Positions 1-12,387 of a stretch of 64,000 nt of DNA are shown piece by piece. The stretch comes from Cokeromyces recurvatus (Eukaryota; Mucoromycota; Mucoromycetes; Mucorales; Mucoraceae): contig NW_026251404.1 in assembly GCF_025118155.1 (NCBI RefSeq), positions 186,001 to 250,000 of the forward strand, written 5' to 3'. Below the pieces are notes generated by a model. That model was not told the origin of the DNA and ran no database searches. It saw only the letters and a list, made by a program, of their open reading frames with translations. Both the position numbers and the translations under genes were made by a program. Position 1 is the stretch's first letter. Every line of letters starts with the position of its first letter.

Positions 1-2002
1 AAAAAGCTGATTTGGGAGGGTGAGAAGGCTTTTTTATTTAATATCGGAAGCTTGTCTTGTACATCTCCACTATCCTCCTTTGTTGAAAAGTAAACTCGTT
101 GATCATTCATCTTGTGGTTATTTCTGTAAGTAAAAGCTTTTCGTATTAAAACAAAGAGAGTCTTTTCTTTTTCTTTGTCTTTTTTTTAGTTTTGTATATG
201 ATTATTTTGTATCATTTATTCTATGTAAAATAATAATAAAAATAAACAATATTGTACTTTAATTCTGAATAACTATTAACTCTATTATTATAAGATATTA
301 ATTATCGCGAAAGATTATATGCATATAATAATAAGGAATAAAATGATCAAATCGAATAGATTGATACTATTAATTGCGTACAAATGAACAAGGTAATGAA
401 GTGTTTTCAACGAGTTGAACAGCGTTTCGCTTTTGATTATTTAGAGCTTCGACTGTTTGTTTTATAAACTCTCTTCCTTTCCAAGTAGCTTTCAGAAATA
501 GAATAAAATCCACAGCGATGTTAGTCAATGAGCAAGGGAATTTTAGCTTGTTTGTCCTGGTGATTCTAGTGATGGAAGACCCCACAGGTTCAACGAAAGG
601 TAGCTTAAGATTTAGCAATGGAATAAAAAGAAAAGAAAAGAAAATAAGATACCGATAACAATAAGTTTGATCGTTGACCTTAAATACAGAAGATAGAAAG
701 AAGCTAGTAATAAGCATTCATACTTTGATTATATCAGTACAGCTGGATGAATCAACCTCAGTAATAATCATTTGTCAGAAGTTTGTCCCTCTACTCACAG
801 CTTCACCTTCAACATTTATTATTATTATTATTTTCCATCAATAGAAAAAAAAAAATACTTGAATGGTAACAGGAAATTTTGAATGCACTAAAAAAATACT
901 TGATTGGCTGGCTAAAAATTTGAATTTTATTATCCAGAATCTTAAATTTCAAACGCAAATCACTATACAGCATCATTTCAATTCTAATTAAAATTGTGTA
1001 AACTAGTTCTAGCGTGCAATAAAGGTGTACTAAAATGGTGGTAACAGTCAAGAGATTTTCTTGGGTTGTTATTAGCTTCTTACGCTTTCGAGACTTCCTT
1101 CTAGATGGAACCTCTTACTAAATTGATACAACAACATTAACAAATGAAAAATAAAGGACTACACCTATGCTAAATATTTCGAGGCTAATGCAAACAAGCA
1201 ATATATTGTTTCTACATAATATATTATATATGTACACATATATGCGCATATGTCGTTGTATTATTTAGTTAAAATATTGGAATTTTATTACTTTAATGAC
1301 TTTTATCAATCTTTGATGCATGATAGCAATGTCAATTATATTGACCTGTTAAGACTTTATTTGTTAAAAAGTGCCTTAGGTTATTGTCACATTTATTTTG
1401 CTGATGGAATATACTCAGTAGAAATGAGCCTATATATTTATGGTAGTTTTATCTTTAGTATGTGTATGTGTACCTCGAAAACCCTATAACAGAAAAATTC
1501 ATGGTGGGGAGTTTTTTTTTTTTTTTTTTTCTTGACCGTAACATCTTTACCATTTTGCTGACGTTTATTGTTGTTGATCGCACTTGCAAACTGTTTGTAA
1601 TAATCATACCACCCAAATTAATTTTCAAGTAATATGAGTTATATAGTACTATTATGACGCGCTTCGTAGAAGGCATTCATACAATAGTGGCAGTATCCCT
1701 CCTCCACCCTCTCCCCTCTTCAGGACACAAGCAAGTAACACAGAGAATGATAAATTTTGTGCAAATATCAATAGCTCTGCTTACCTCAATAGGTTTGTTT
1801 AATGCTTTGTTGGAAAGCCTTCTAGTCCGCATTTCCTCCGTGTCCAGTAACGCAATTGATATCCATCTTGTTCTCTTTCTCTTTACTTTTTTTTAGGACG
1901 TTTTATCTTAGAAGCTAAGTCGAGAAGACCCCCTTTAGGTTTTGTTCAAAAATCTTGAATGTCCACTAAAAACTTGTAAAGCTCTTTAAAAAATAATAAA
2001 AC

Positions 2003-2042
<40 letters not shown>

Positions 2043-3012
2043 GAAGAAGAAGACAAGTCATTTAAAACGGTTTAATCTGAAATAAGTAAACTGGCCCTGA
2101 TTTAAAACTTTTTTTTTATAAACTAACCAAATTGAATCAGTCACAATATGATCTATGTTTCCAACAACATGTATCAAAAGAATCACTTTTTTTTTCTTTT
2201 CCTTAGGCCAAATTAATTTTGCGTGCCCTATCATGATAAGCCAAGATGACTACCAAGTTTTATAAAACTTTAACTGTTAAACTAAAGAAAAGAAAATCCC
2301 TACCGAAAATAAAGAATAGCTCTGTTAAATTTCGGTAAGGAAGTATGACTACAACATTATAGAATTGTAGAACTCCTAAATACATACATGTAGATACATA
2401 TATAAAAGGGCACATGATATTATTTTTCCTTTCCATATACAAATATATTTATACAGGAGTATTAACATATTGCATCTTGTGTATACTCACATCTATATAA
2501 TATGATGTAGCTCATCATATGTAGTACATTCATATCCTAATTGTTAAAATAATAATTCCTCCCCCTTTTTTTTCCCTTTCCAATAATTTCTGTCAGTTTA
2601 TACACAGTTCCTAAATTTGGAATGGTTAAAAGTACAAATTTTAGTTGTTTATAAAAGAGATGTTACAGTAAATAATAAGTGTCGAAAATAATCTACTTTA
2701 AAGAACGGTAGAATGAATACTTTAACAGCAATTAACCAAATGTTATTCATATAAATAAATCTATATACATATATTCTTTTTTCTTTATTTATAAAACAAA
2801 GTCTATATAGACTTTTATTAAAAAAAAAAAAAAAGAGATGTGATATAAACTTTAACTTTTGAATATCAAACGTATTACACATGACGGTCTTTTTTTGTAT
2901 GATATGCTTTTTTTTCTTCTTTTAATCTAATAAAACTTAACCAACTTTATTTCTTTTTTTTCTTTCTCTCTCTTTTGTGTATGTATGTACGTGTTTATCC
3001 TATGTAAACATT
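1..3012. other. Region without a convincing gene
   Basis: AT-rich DNA with homopolymer runs and an (AAT)n microsatellite around 1999-2041. The longest open frame (370-717, minus, 115 aa) has no recognisable domain; its second half has protein-like composition and may be an old relic. A minus-strand stretch near 1780-1880 looks exon-like, with a GTAAGC donor, but runs into a stop. The last few hundred bases are T-rich and form the probable promoter and leader of the bZIP gene that follows. Confidence 0.5.
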
Positions 3013-5209
3013 ATGAAGGAAGTATTAAATAATACAATAAGCCAAGCTTATGAGATAGATAATGTATCAACTACAGTAGAAAGGGCCTTATTAGGTTCAA
3101 CTATTACTGTTGCTGCTGCTGCTGCTACTACTACTAAACTCAGCTCGTTAAATAGCATTGAGAATACAATGTTAGATTTGAACCCATTTTTTCATGATAA
3201 AAGGAAATGGGATGATTCGTTTACAGTTGCAGAGAAAAAGCAATTAACAGGAAATATTGTTAAAGCAGCAAGTAACTATTTATTTGTATTTAGAATAGAC
3301 TCTATTTGGGAGAGAAGCTTATTTTATTTTATTTTATTTTATTTTATTTTATTTTATTTTATTTATTTATTTATTTATTTATTTATTTTTTTTACTCACG
3401 CTTTATGTACATTGTAGAAGATAATGATGGTGAAACAAATGTTACTTTACAGAAAGAAGAATTTACTTTACCAAAGTTATCACATGAAGAAGAAGAAGAC
3501 AGCAGTCAGCAAGGTATTATAGAAATTTGATACTTTTTATAAAGAAAAAAAATTATTAATTTTTATAATAATTATTAGACAGTGACGATTTTATTAGTAT
3601 TTATACTAAAAAGCCAGGTAGGAAGCCAATGTCTAATGAAGAAAGTCTTTCAGACGTAAGTGTACAGATCTTTTTTTCTTGGATAATAAAAGTTGAAACA
3701 TACATATATAAATATGTATACAGATATATGTATAAATAAACATTTTGTTTTGCACCTTATGTATAGTTAGATCAAGATCCAAAAATTAAAAGAAAGGCTC
3801 AAAATAGAGCAGCACAGAGAGCATTTAGGGAAAGAAAGGAGCGTTATGTTAAAGAGCTTGAAGCAAGATTAAAACAAGTTCAAGATACCTATTTAATTGT
3901 TACAACTGAACTTGTACAGGAAAATCAACAACTCCGGGATGTTATACAAAGATTGGATGCAGAAAACTGTGTATTAAAAGGAAGTATTCCAGTCTCTTCT
4001 TCTTATCCGTTCAATGAGAATATCTCGAGTCAATTTCCAAATATGAACCCTCTTTTATCTATTACAAATCATCCATCATCCATTGCTTCTTTACCTTTTT
4101 GTCTTTTATCAACAACAGCTTCTTCTACTCTATCAAGTAATTCTATAAAAACATTAGCTAGTAATGATCCTTTACAGCCCTATTCTTCTATTTCATCATC
4201 TATTCATATGCAGAATAAAGACCATGACCTATCTTCCTCTATAACTAAATCATTACCAACTAGTCTACCAGTAAAAAAGATACTATCAAAACCATCTTCT
4301 TCTTCTTCTACCGCTACTACTACTACTACAAATCAACCATTAGAGTATACATTTTCAATTTCTACTCCTGCCTCTTTGAGGCCTACTGAAAGATCAAAAG
4401 CAACAAAACAACCATCAGAGCCTATAAAACTTGTTCAATTATATCCTCCAAATGAATCTCTACAGAGTATCAAGTCTAGAAGAAAAGGAAATAATAATGA
4501 TAATGCAACAGTCATGAAAAAGTCATTACCAAACAAAACAGTTTCAATAACTAATGGTACAAAAAAGGAAGTTATGAATCATAATAAAGAAGCAGATAAA
4601 ATTCATAATATGAATGATAATCAAATGTTTACCACCAACATAGCATCCTCTTCTAATAATATAATTCTGCAGGATAATACAAGTAGTATCAATCATGATA
4701 ACTTCACAACGCATTCACAATATAAAGGAATGCAACAACTTGAATCAAGCATGTTAGATTGTCATATTGATATAGAACGGCATTTGTTTTGTGAAAAATT
4801 ACGATATGAAGTCTGTGGGGGTCAATTGGATCCATTATCAGATCAAAAGGGAAAGTTAAATAAATCAATTCCAACACAACATGACCCCCTTCAGCCATTC
4901 TTGAGTAAAGAAGAAAACAAAGATAGTCTTAATGATGACAATCATACTCTAATCGATCGTTTATTGTTTAATAGTAATGATAATGAAGGCTTAATGATAA
5001 ATATCGAAAAGAAGAATAAAAGCCAACGATTATTAACATCAACTGAAATTTGGTATGCTTTAAATCAACATGGCCAGTTTCATAAATTTACTAGAGATGA
5101 GCTTTGTCAAGCTATAAAGAAATTAGCAAGATGTACTTACAACGGTCCTGTGATTAAAGAAGTTGATTTTTATCAAATCATATCTAAAATGGATGAAGGT
5201 CATCTTTAA
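3013..5209 (+). CDS. Yap1/Pap1-type (AP-1-like) bZIP transcription factor
   Basis: Four exons, 3013-3271, 3418-3513, 3579-3655 and 3767-5209, keep one frame and give 624 aa. Intron 1 holds TTTTA and TTTA repeats. A KKPGRKP element precedes the bZIP. The basic region (about residues 150-171) contains QNRAAQRAFRERKE, the hallmark of the fungal Pap1/Yap1 family, which binds TTACTAA-like sites and drives oxidative-stress and drug-resistance genes. A leucine zipper follows from about residue 172. The middle (about 225-450) is Ser/Thr/Asn-rich. Two cysteine-rich domains resemble those of Yap1: an n-CRD with FCEKLRYEVCGG (C486, C494) and a C-terminal c-CRD with C591 and C600 at the same nine-residue spacing as Yap1 C620/C629. 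The position matching Yap1 C598, directly before the conserved EIW, is Ser569. In Yap1 these cysteines control Crm1-dependent nuclear export. ATG 3013 is preferred; an in-frame ATG at 2977 would add 12 residues. Family assignment is firm; target genes are unknown. Confidence 0.9.
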
Positions 5210-6084
5210 CATTCCATATCAATATTGACAGGAAAAAAAAAGCCTCTCTCTCTCTCTCTCTCTTCTATTATATATTAAATTTTGCAACAAGTTACTTTCT
5301 TAAATAAAATTAAATATTTACTATTTTAAGCATAATGTAGAATTCGCTGTTGTTATGGAAATCATTAAACTCATTTTTTATTCCGCGGAATCAATCAACA
5401 ATACTAGTTTGATCGCTCGGATAAGAGGTTACTAAATTTAGAAACAAAAAACGTCCCTAATAATTATCAAATTTTGTATTGACCCTTATTTTGATTTAAG
5501 AAAGTTTATATTTATAAAAAAAAAAAAAAAAACTCAGTTCCTTTTTTTTTTTGTCTTATATATTCTCAAACTAAAATTAATATACAATGAATATTTATTA
5601 ATTATAAGCGAGAAAATTACGAAAAAAAACACAGTAGGCTTTCATTAATATGAATTGCAAAAAAAAAAAAAAAAATTCGAAACAGTGCTATAGAAATTTA
5701 TATGTTTGATTACCAAAATCGGAAGAATTAATCAATAATAGCCAGCAGTAAGAGATTAACTACTGCTCTTCTTCATTGTAGCTTTATTATGACAATTGTT
5801 CCACAAATGCAGTCATTTCTTCCTCTTCCATTATTATGCGTTAATCATTAATCGTATAATAGTTTGTTTCTTTTACATATAAAGTGATTTATTAGCTTTT
5901 ACAAATAATCTTCCGCGGTTATCGAAGAGGTTAAAAAAAAATACATCCCTAGAAAAGTACAAAACGTTAGTTTCATATCGTTTTTTGAAAATAATATAAA
6001 AATAAATCAATACATTTTTTTTTTTTTTTTTTTTTTTTTTACTATTATTACTTTTTTTTTATTTCTCTTTGTAAAAAAAAAAAA
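5210..6084. other. Intergenic region between bZIP gene and UNC93-like gene
   Basis: 875 bp, AT-rich, with several A and T runs and a T-run of over 20 bases ending about 45 bp before the next ATG. It contains one TTACTAA (5429-5435), the textbook Yap1/Pap1 site. It also holds two CCGCGG-centred sites, TTCCGCGGAA (5381-5390, a perfect palindrome) and TTCCGCGGTT (5911-5920), of the CCG/CGG type bound by fungal Zn2Cys6 factors. It likely carries the terminator of the bZIP gene and the promoter of the transporter. Confidence 0.5.
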
Positions 6085-7535
6085 ATGCTTATACATGATC
6101 ATTTTAATACACCTGTTGTGCAAGTCATATTATTGGGCTTTGTTTGTCTATGTTGTCCTGGTATGTTTAATGCCTTATCAGGTCTGGGTGCAGGTGGATC
6201 TATGAGTTCGGATGTGGGTCTAACAGATGCTGCTAATGGTGCGCTTTATGGTTGTTTTGCAATTGTAGGGTTCTTTGCTGGTTCAATTACAAATACGCTT
6301 GGTGTCAAATATACATTGACAGTAAGTATTCCCTATTGTATATACTTGTTTATTGTTTATTTCTTTTTTTTTCTGTTATTCATTATCTTATATAGATCGG
6401 ATCAATTGGCTATGCCATTTATTCAGCTGCATTCTGGGTTTATGATCGTAAACATGTTTCTGGATTTGTCGTAGCAGCTGGTGCTATCCTTGGATGTTTA
6501 GCAGCCATCTTCTGGTCTGCTCAAGGCGCGATCATGATGTCCTATCCTGAAGAAAAGAATAAAGGTAAATCTGTAGCTATATTTTGGGCTCTCTTTAATT
6601 GTGGTGGTATCATTGGATCCTTGATTACACTTGGAATGAATCTAAAGAATACAAATAAAGGAGGTGTCTCTACTGGCACCTATACGGCATTTGTCATTAT
6701 TATGTTGGCAGGTGTCTTATTTTCATTCACATTAGCAAATCCCTCTAAAGTGATTCGATCTGATGGTACACGTGTTGTTGTTTCGAAATCTGCTGATTGG
6801 AGAACTGAAGTTAAAGGTGTTGTGAAGGTATGGAAGGAATGGCGTATGCTTGCTTTAGTCCCTGCTTTCTTGGCTTCCAATTGGTTTTATGCTTATCAAT
6901 TCAAAATCAATTCAATTTATTTTGATCCTTCAACAAGAGCCCTGAACGATCTTCTCTACTGGGCTATGCAAGTGACTGGATCTGGCTTGCTTGGTTATTT
7001 ACTAGATCTTCAATCACTTAAACGTCGTACACGTGGCTTAATAGCTCTCTGTATTTTATTTTTAGTCTTAAATATAGTATGGGCAGGTGGTTTCGCTTTC
7101 CAATTAACGTTTGATGCTTCGACTTATTCTGACCCTATTCACTGGACGAGTCATCGTTTTGGAGGACCCTTTGTGTTATTCATCTTTTACGGGTTCTCGG
7201 ATTCCATCTATCAAACTTATTTATATTGGTTAATGGGGGCCATGTCCAATGACCCTGCTCTCTTGGCTCGTTATGCTGGATTTTATAAGGCTGTACAGTC
7301 AGCGGGTGCAGCGATAGCCTTTGGCATTGATGCATCCTCTGTTCGTCTTCGTTGGGAGTGTCTGATTTGTTGGATCCTTGTCTTTATCTCGTTTCCATTT
7401 ATTTTCCTAGTAGCAAATAAGATTAAAGATACCAACATCTCTCTGATAGTAGAAGAGAATGATTTGAAGGAAGAAATATCAACTCCTTATCAAAATGATA
7501 CAAAAATCACAGATCCATTAGAAAAAGCTTGCTAA
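6085..7535 (+). CDS. UNC93-like major-facilitator membrane protein
   Basis: Two exons, 6085-6321 and 6396-7535, joined in phase 0 with a 74-bp intron, give 458 aa. The protein is a chain of about 11-12 hydrophobic helices. The start (VQVILLGFVCLCCPGMFNAL) followed by a glycine-rich stretch is typical of fungal UNC93-like/DUF895 members of the major facilitator superfamily. The loop after helix 4 carries QGAIMMSYPEEKNKGKS, close to the family loop motif. The tail (about 425-458) is acidic and cytosolic in feel. The substrate is unknown; fungal members are poorly characterised and some are annotated as ion or drug transporters. It lies 875 bp downstream of the AP-1-like gene and is convergent with PHO88. 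Confidence 0.8.
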
Positions 7536-7897
7536 AAAAAAAAACTCCCCTCCTACTTTTTTGTTCTAATATCTTTCATTGTAAATAATTCATATTCTAT
7601 TCTATTCTATTTGATTATGTAATAATAAATTAAACTGTAAATATTTATTCTTTCATATTATAATCTTTAAGTCTCCTTAATTTTTATATCGCTTGATTAC
7701 AGCTCGAGCAAAACTGATGCATTTAAACATGTCTTGTACTCTATTGGGAGACATTATGTAAAAAAAAAAAAAAAAAAAAAAAAAAGTAGGCTGATAAAAA
7801 TGCAATAACTATTTTTTTAATAAAACATCTAAATTAATATATTTATTTTTTCTTTTTTCTTTTTCTTTTTTTTTATAAAAACACTTTGGAGTATTAT
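7536..7897. other. Intergenic, convergent 3' ends
   Basis: Shared 3' region of the UNC93-like gene and PHO88. AT-rich with AATAAA-like signals and an A-run of about 25 bases near 7760-7785. No gene seen. Confidence 0.5.
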
Positions 7898-8668
7898 TTA
7901 TTCTTGATGAGAGTGTTCATTATTGGTAGAAGCAGTGGTAGTGTTAGCAGCAGGAGCAGCAGCGTTATTATTTCCGCCACCAAACATATTAGTAAGAGCA
8001 CCAAGAGGATTCTCGGCAACAAAAGGTCTAGCAAGATTACCTTCAGGAGCATCACCCCAAAGATGGATCAAAGATTCCTTATGAGTCAACAAGTTTTTAA
8101 TAGGCATAATAGATTGCATTAAAAGAGGTTGAGTAAACTTGAATTGGAAATGCATCACAGAGATGATGACAATAGAAGTTAAGGTAGATTGAATGAATTG
8201 TTTAACTTGTTCAACATCATAATCTCTAACGGTTGTAGTAATGGTTTGAGGAGCAGATGAATCACCAGACATACTGGGCCTTTGAGGAGCATTATATGTC
8301 AAGACAGTAGTGTCTATTATATAATTCATCATCAATTTACATGTACTCAATCATTTCATGCACTATTCTATATTCCCAATCCCCCCGCTCTCTCTTCCTA
8401 CCTCTCTCTCTCTCTCTCTCTCTTTTTTTTTTTTTTTACGTGTTTTTTTTCAAAAAAATAAATAATATCACTTACCATTCTTTTTCTTAATAAGGGTAAT
8501 CAAACCGTATGCCATTATAACAACAAGCACTTGGGCACCATAATAACCCATTCTGGCATAAGTTACAACATTGGGGTCGTTCCAATCAACCTTTTTAGCT
8601 AATTGCATAGAAACCAAAAGGAAGCCCATGTTGAACATGGGATTGGTAAGAATACTAGGAGAGCCCAT
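7898..8668 (-). CDS. PHO88: PHO88/SND3 family ER membrane protein
   Basis: Exons 8668-8476 and 8313-7898 are joined in phase 1 (202 aa); the intron is 162 bp with a (CT)n tract. The start is the ATG at 8668; the open frame extends upstream only through a TTG. Residues 10-65 hold two hydrophobic segments with MQLAKKVDWNDPNVV, matching the Pho88 N-terminus. The splice restores KKKNDTTVLTY, as in the family. Exon 2 has ITTTVRDYDVEQVK and FKFTQPLLMQ, the conserved core, then a Gly/Asn/Ala-rich tail. Yeast Pho88 (Snd3) is an ER membrane component of the SRP-independent SND targeting route and was first found through phosphate transport defects. The role here is inferred from the family. Usual length in fungi is about 185-205 aa, so the gene looks complete. 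Confidence 0.9.
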
Positions 8669-10790
8669 TTTAATTGACAAAGATGATGGAAAAGAAAGAT
8701 TGAGAAAGAAAGAAAAAAAAAAAATAGCCCTTTGTTAATGTTGTACAGGATTTTAACTTACGAAGAGCTGGTTGCAAAAATTTTCAAAGATAATTGGAAA
8801 ATTTTATTGGACGAATTAGAGGTCATTGCGGAAAAAAAGAGAAAATGTTGGAGGATATTTTAAAAACCATTGTTAGACACTTTTCAAGAGATTATTACGA
8901 GACTTCAGTATATATGTATATGTGTATATATTTCAAGCCATAAATGGACTGCACTAAATATGGACTATTATTATCCTGAAAGTCAAACAAAAGTCATGGG
9001 ATTAGCTTACGAACATAGCAAAATCACTACATTGACTGATTTCGACTTTCCCTCTTCTGGTTCATGACATTCATATGAAAGAGAACTTGAAGGAAAACTT
9101 GGAAAAAAGTTAGGAGGTGCTTACTAATGTTTTGAGCGTGATTTCTGTTCTCTGATAACAAGAGAAAAGAAGAATAAACACGACCCTGAGCAAATCCACC
9201 GCTATATTGAAATTTTTGCAGGAAAAAAGGAGTAACAGTTCCTGTAGCTGCATGATTCTGCATAGTGTAGCATACAAAGTGTTTACTAAATTCAAAGCTA
9301 GCAATGGTTTTATTTAAAGTAGAACGTAAATTGAGAAACAGCAAAAAAAAAGATCATCATAGTTCAAACCTACCAGACAAAACAATTGTTCTGTTTCCTT
9401 AAATCATACAGAAGTATTAGCTTTATTAAGAAAGATAATTACTAAAGTGTTTGAGACTAATCGATCAGTAAATCGTGCTTCTATATGTAACAAACTAGTC
9501 ACAAAAGATAATAGCAAGAATATACTAGTTTATGGTTTTGAACTTCACGTTCATTATATTGCTGCAAATGTTGGAAGTATTGGTGTTTACATGACTGTGA
9601 CAAGGGATACAAACAACAGCAACAAAATAATATTTATTATGCGAACTTGAAACGAAGCAGAATAAAATATCTAAATGTATTTAATAGCAAAGGTTAACAA
9701 AGATCCATCTCGTAAAATCTAACTGTATTATGTAAAGCTTTATCATTCATATCTTTTATATATATATGTATATACATATACATACATCCGCCTCTTTATT
9801 ATGCTCCTAATAACCATGCTCATTTTATATTTTGAGGCAAACACAGAATACACTACTGCTTGTTGTCTAAATGACCATACAATGATACAAAATGAAAGGA
9901 GATATACAGTTGATGTTTAACAGACAATGACTTGTAAATAAACAAACATATAAACGATTAGCCGAACAAAATTAGAATGATACCTAGTATATCATAGTTT
10001 TTTTTTAAATTACTTAAAAACTAATACTTTATCAGGAAACAATCATTAAGGCAATATAATACTAGCAAAGAATGTGTTACCATCTTCCTCCTTCTGTTCT
10101 AAATAATTTTATTTCATCCTAAAGTTTGTGAGCAATGATATGATGATAAGTCGACTTTCTGATTTCAACGCCTTGAAGCTGATTGTCATCAAAGCATGTG
10201 CAATATTTCTATTAATATTATAGTAGTCATCAACAAGTTAAAAGTCATACAGAAATAGGAAGAAGAATATACATAATCAATGAATGAACAAACAAACAAG
10301 ATTCTCTCTTTCCTCATTTTCTTCAAATAACTTTATAGCTTCACTTTTAGTGAACGCAGCCACACTACAGATAAGTTACATTATAGCAACTATATACCAT
10401 AATTTATTTTATTTGTATATTGCTTATTTCATTCTTCCTAGTATAGTATATTTTATATAACCGCAACTTTTTCATTTCATATGATATATGACTTTACATT
10501 ATCACTCTATATATCGCAACATAATCATATGATGCTTAGCTTACATAAAGTACATTGCTCATTTCAACATGCCCATTATAATCTTCACAGAAAAGCATAA
10601 CTCCCACCTGGAAAGGGGGCAATGTCACCATGTAAAATGAAGTAAAATTTTATAATAATTCGACGATATTCAAAATAAGGTAAACAGGGTTAATTACTCT
10701 AAATTTAAAGTACCTGGACAAAATATAAAAAAAGGGATTTCAGCTTATTTATGTTCAGTCTCATTGAATTTACTAGTCTTTTTATTATTA
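8669..10790. other. Long region without a convincing gene
   Basis: About 2.1 kb. It starts with the PHO88 promoter. The open frames inside (for example 9027-9344 minus and 9447-9650 plus) show no domain, no consistent splice pattern and no similarity I recognise. Composition stays AT-rich throughout. It ends at the TA that flanks the Tc1/mariner-type element. Confidence 0.45.
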
Positions 10791-10792
10791 TA

Positions 10793-10945
10793 TTGTATTT
10801 TTCAGCAAATAAGAGAAAATTTCAGAAAAAATAAGAGAAAATTATTGGACAAATAAGAGAAAATTATTGGATAAAATAAGAGAAAATTATTGAACAAATA
10901 AGAGAAAATTTTAGGTCAATTAAGAGAAAAAAAAATGGCAATTAG
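10793..10945 (+). repeat. Left terminal inverted repeat with subterminal motif array
   Basis: Contains about five copies of AATAAGAGAAAATT plus one AATTAAGAGAAA variant, in direct orientation, ending at GGCAATTAG. Such arrays are usually transposase-binding sites. Confidence 0.85.
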
Positions 10946-10970
10946 CAAAAAATTTACTTATACTTAAATC

Positions 10971-12353
10971 TCATAAGTTTTTCTCCAGGGCTAAACACTT
11001 TTCAAAGAATCTGAGAGAATGGCGAATCCAGCCCTGGCAGTCTTTCTTAGTTACTTTGGAGCAGGCATCCATTATTCTGGGTGTGAGTGTCTCACCAGTT
11101 TCGAAAGGGCTTCTTTTGACGCCATACTTCACCTTCGACCAGAATAGCTCAATTGGGTTTAGGAATGGTGAGTACGGCGGAAGATATGCACACTTATAGC
11201 CTCTGCTTTCTATTAAGTTTCTTACTGTAGCTGGCTTATGTATGGGAGCATTATCCATTACCAAGTAAAAGCCCTTCATATTATTTCGGTCAAGAACATC
11301 CATCACATTACTCAAGTAATTTAAATAGTGCTCAGTCCTAGTTCCAACCTTAGCTGTCGTTGTAACAATCTTCCCATCTATTCTTCTCTTCTTAGCTCCC
11401 GAAACTAATATTGGCTTTCTCAAAGAGATGTCAATAATGCCGGCGCTAGAGATGGCACCAAGAATGGTTATTGTGGTGCCTTTTGAAGCAGGGACAGTTG
11501 TTTTAGCAGGTTCTCCTATCTTGGACCAGCCACGAGTGCGTGTCATGTGTAAATTGAACCCTACTTCATCCAAAAAAACGCAATTATTCTCAAAGTCCAT
11601 ATTTTTATCAGCTAGCCATTGAAGGATGGTCTCCTTTCTCTTCTTAAGAGTTTCTTCCGAGTTTCTAGCAGATGAAATTTTCTCCAACTTCTTCATAGAT
11701 AGTGCACAGCTGGTTCTAAGATGTCTGTATACTGCGGATGGGCTCACGGAGAGACTTGGAAATTCTTTGAGCAACAACTCGTGTATTCCAGCTACAGTTG
11801 CAGTTGAACACTCATCAACAATGTCGGTAATAAACTTTGTGTGTTTTTCAGTAAGCTCAGAGACAGTTCCCATTTTGCGCCCTCTTTTTTTCTGTTGAGG
11901 TATTTCCCCTGTTTTCTGCCATTGCGATTTGAAACGGTAAGCTGATTTCTCATTTATTCCTGTTTTTAAAGCTGCATCTTTTACAGGAACCTGTTCAATT
12001 AACAGGGAAATAAGCTTGTTGATATCTTGCTGAGTGTACACACGTCTAGCATTGCTAGCGGCGTCTTTTTTTTCGGCCAGATCTCTGAGAGGCTTCTCTT
12101 CTTTCAAATCGCTCTCACTACCCTGTACATCAGCTTCATTTTCCTCCTTATCCGAGCTATTGCTGGCCTCATCACCCTCGTACCCTTCCTTCAGCTCCAT
12201 CGTCGCATCTTCATCTAACTCCATGGCTGATGCAGTGATGTTGTACTCCCACTTCTTTCTCATCATTGACATTACGCTGACAATGATTTCAGGTACAGCT
12301 TCAATGTCATCGTCGCGTAGAGAAATTTCGTTCATATCAAAGTCAATATCCAT
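10971..12353 (-). CDS. DD34E transposase (IS630/Tc1/mariner superfamily)
   Basis: A single uninterrupted frame of 460 aa with an ATG at 12353. Residues 1-100 are an unusual acidic extension. Residues about 105-160 form the helix-turn-helix region (DAALKTGINEKSAYRF), followed by a basic KKRGRKMG segment at about 155-162. A second HTH-like part lies around 165-215. The DDE catalytic domain runs from about 255 to 405, with D262 (VFLDEVGF), D367 (LVMDNAPIH) and E402 (PFLNPIELFW). There are 34 residues between the second D and the E, the classic Tc1 spacing. It cuts and pastes its own element at TA sites. No stop or frameshift is visible. Whether it is expressed is unknown. Confidence 0.93.
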   Translation of the reverse strand: MDIDFDMNEISLRDDDIEAVPEIIVSVMSMMRKKWEYNITASAMELDEDATMELKEGYEGDEASNSSDKEENEADVQGSESDLKEEKPLRDLAEKKDAASNARRVYTQQDINKLISLLIEQVPVKDAALKTGINEKSAYRFKSQWQKTGEIPQQKKRGRKMGTVSELTEKHTKFITDIVDECSTATVAGIHELLLKEFPSLSVSPSAVYRHLRTSCALSMKKLEKISSARNSEETLKKRKETILQWLADKNMDFENNCVFLDEVGFNLHMTRTRGWSKIGEPAKTTVPASKGTTITILGAISSAGIIDISLRKPILVSGAKKRRIDGKIVTTTAKVGTRTEHYLNYLSNVMDVLDRNNMKGFYLVMDNAPIHKPATVRNLIESRGYKCAYLPPYSPFLNPIELFWSKVKYGVKRSPFETGETLTPRIMDACSKVTKKDCQGWIRHSLRFFEKCLALEKNL

Positions 12354-12387
12354 TTTTTGTTAATAATAGTGAGAAAAGTGCTTTCTA

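Noticed and set aside
370..717. 115-aa minus-strand ORF
   Set aside because: No domain, no splice or promoter support. Part of it has protein-like composition, so it was mentioned only as a possible relic.
8870..9650. Several 65-105-aa ORFs on both strands
   Set aside because: Overlapping frames without domain, low-complexity ends and no coherent gene model.
11428..12363. Plus-strand ORFs within the transposase
   Set aside because: Antisense shadows of the 460-aa transposase frame.
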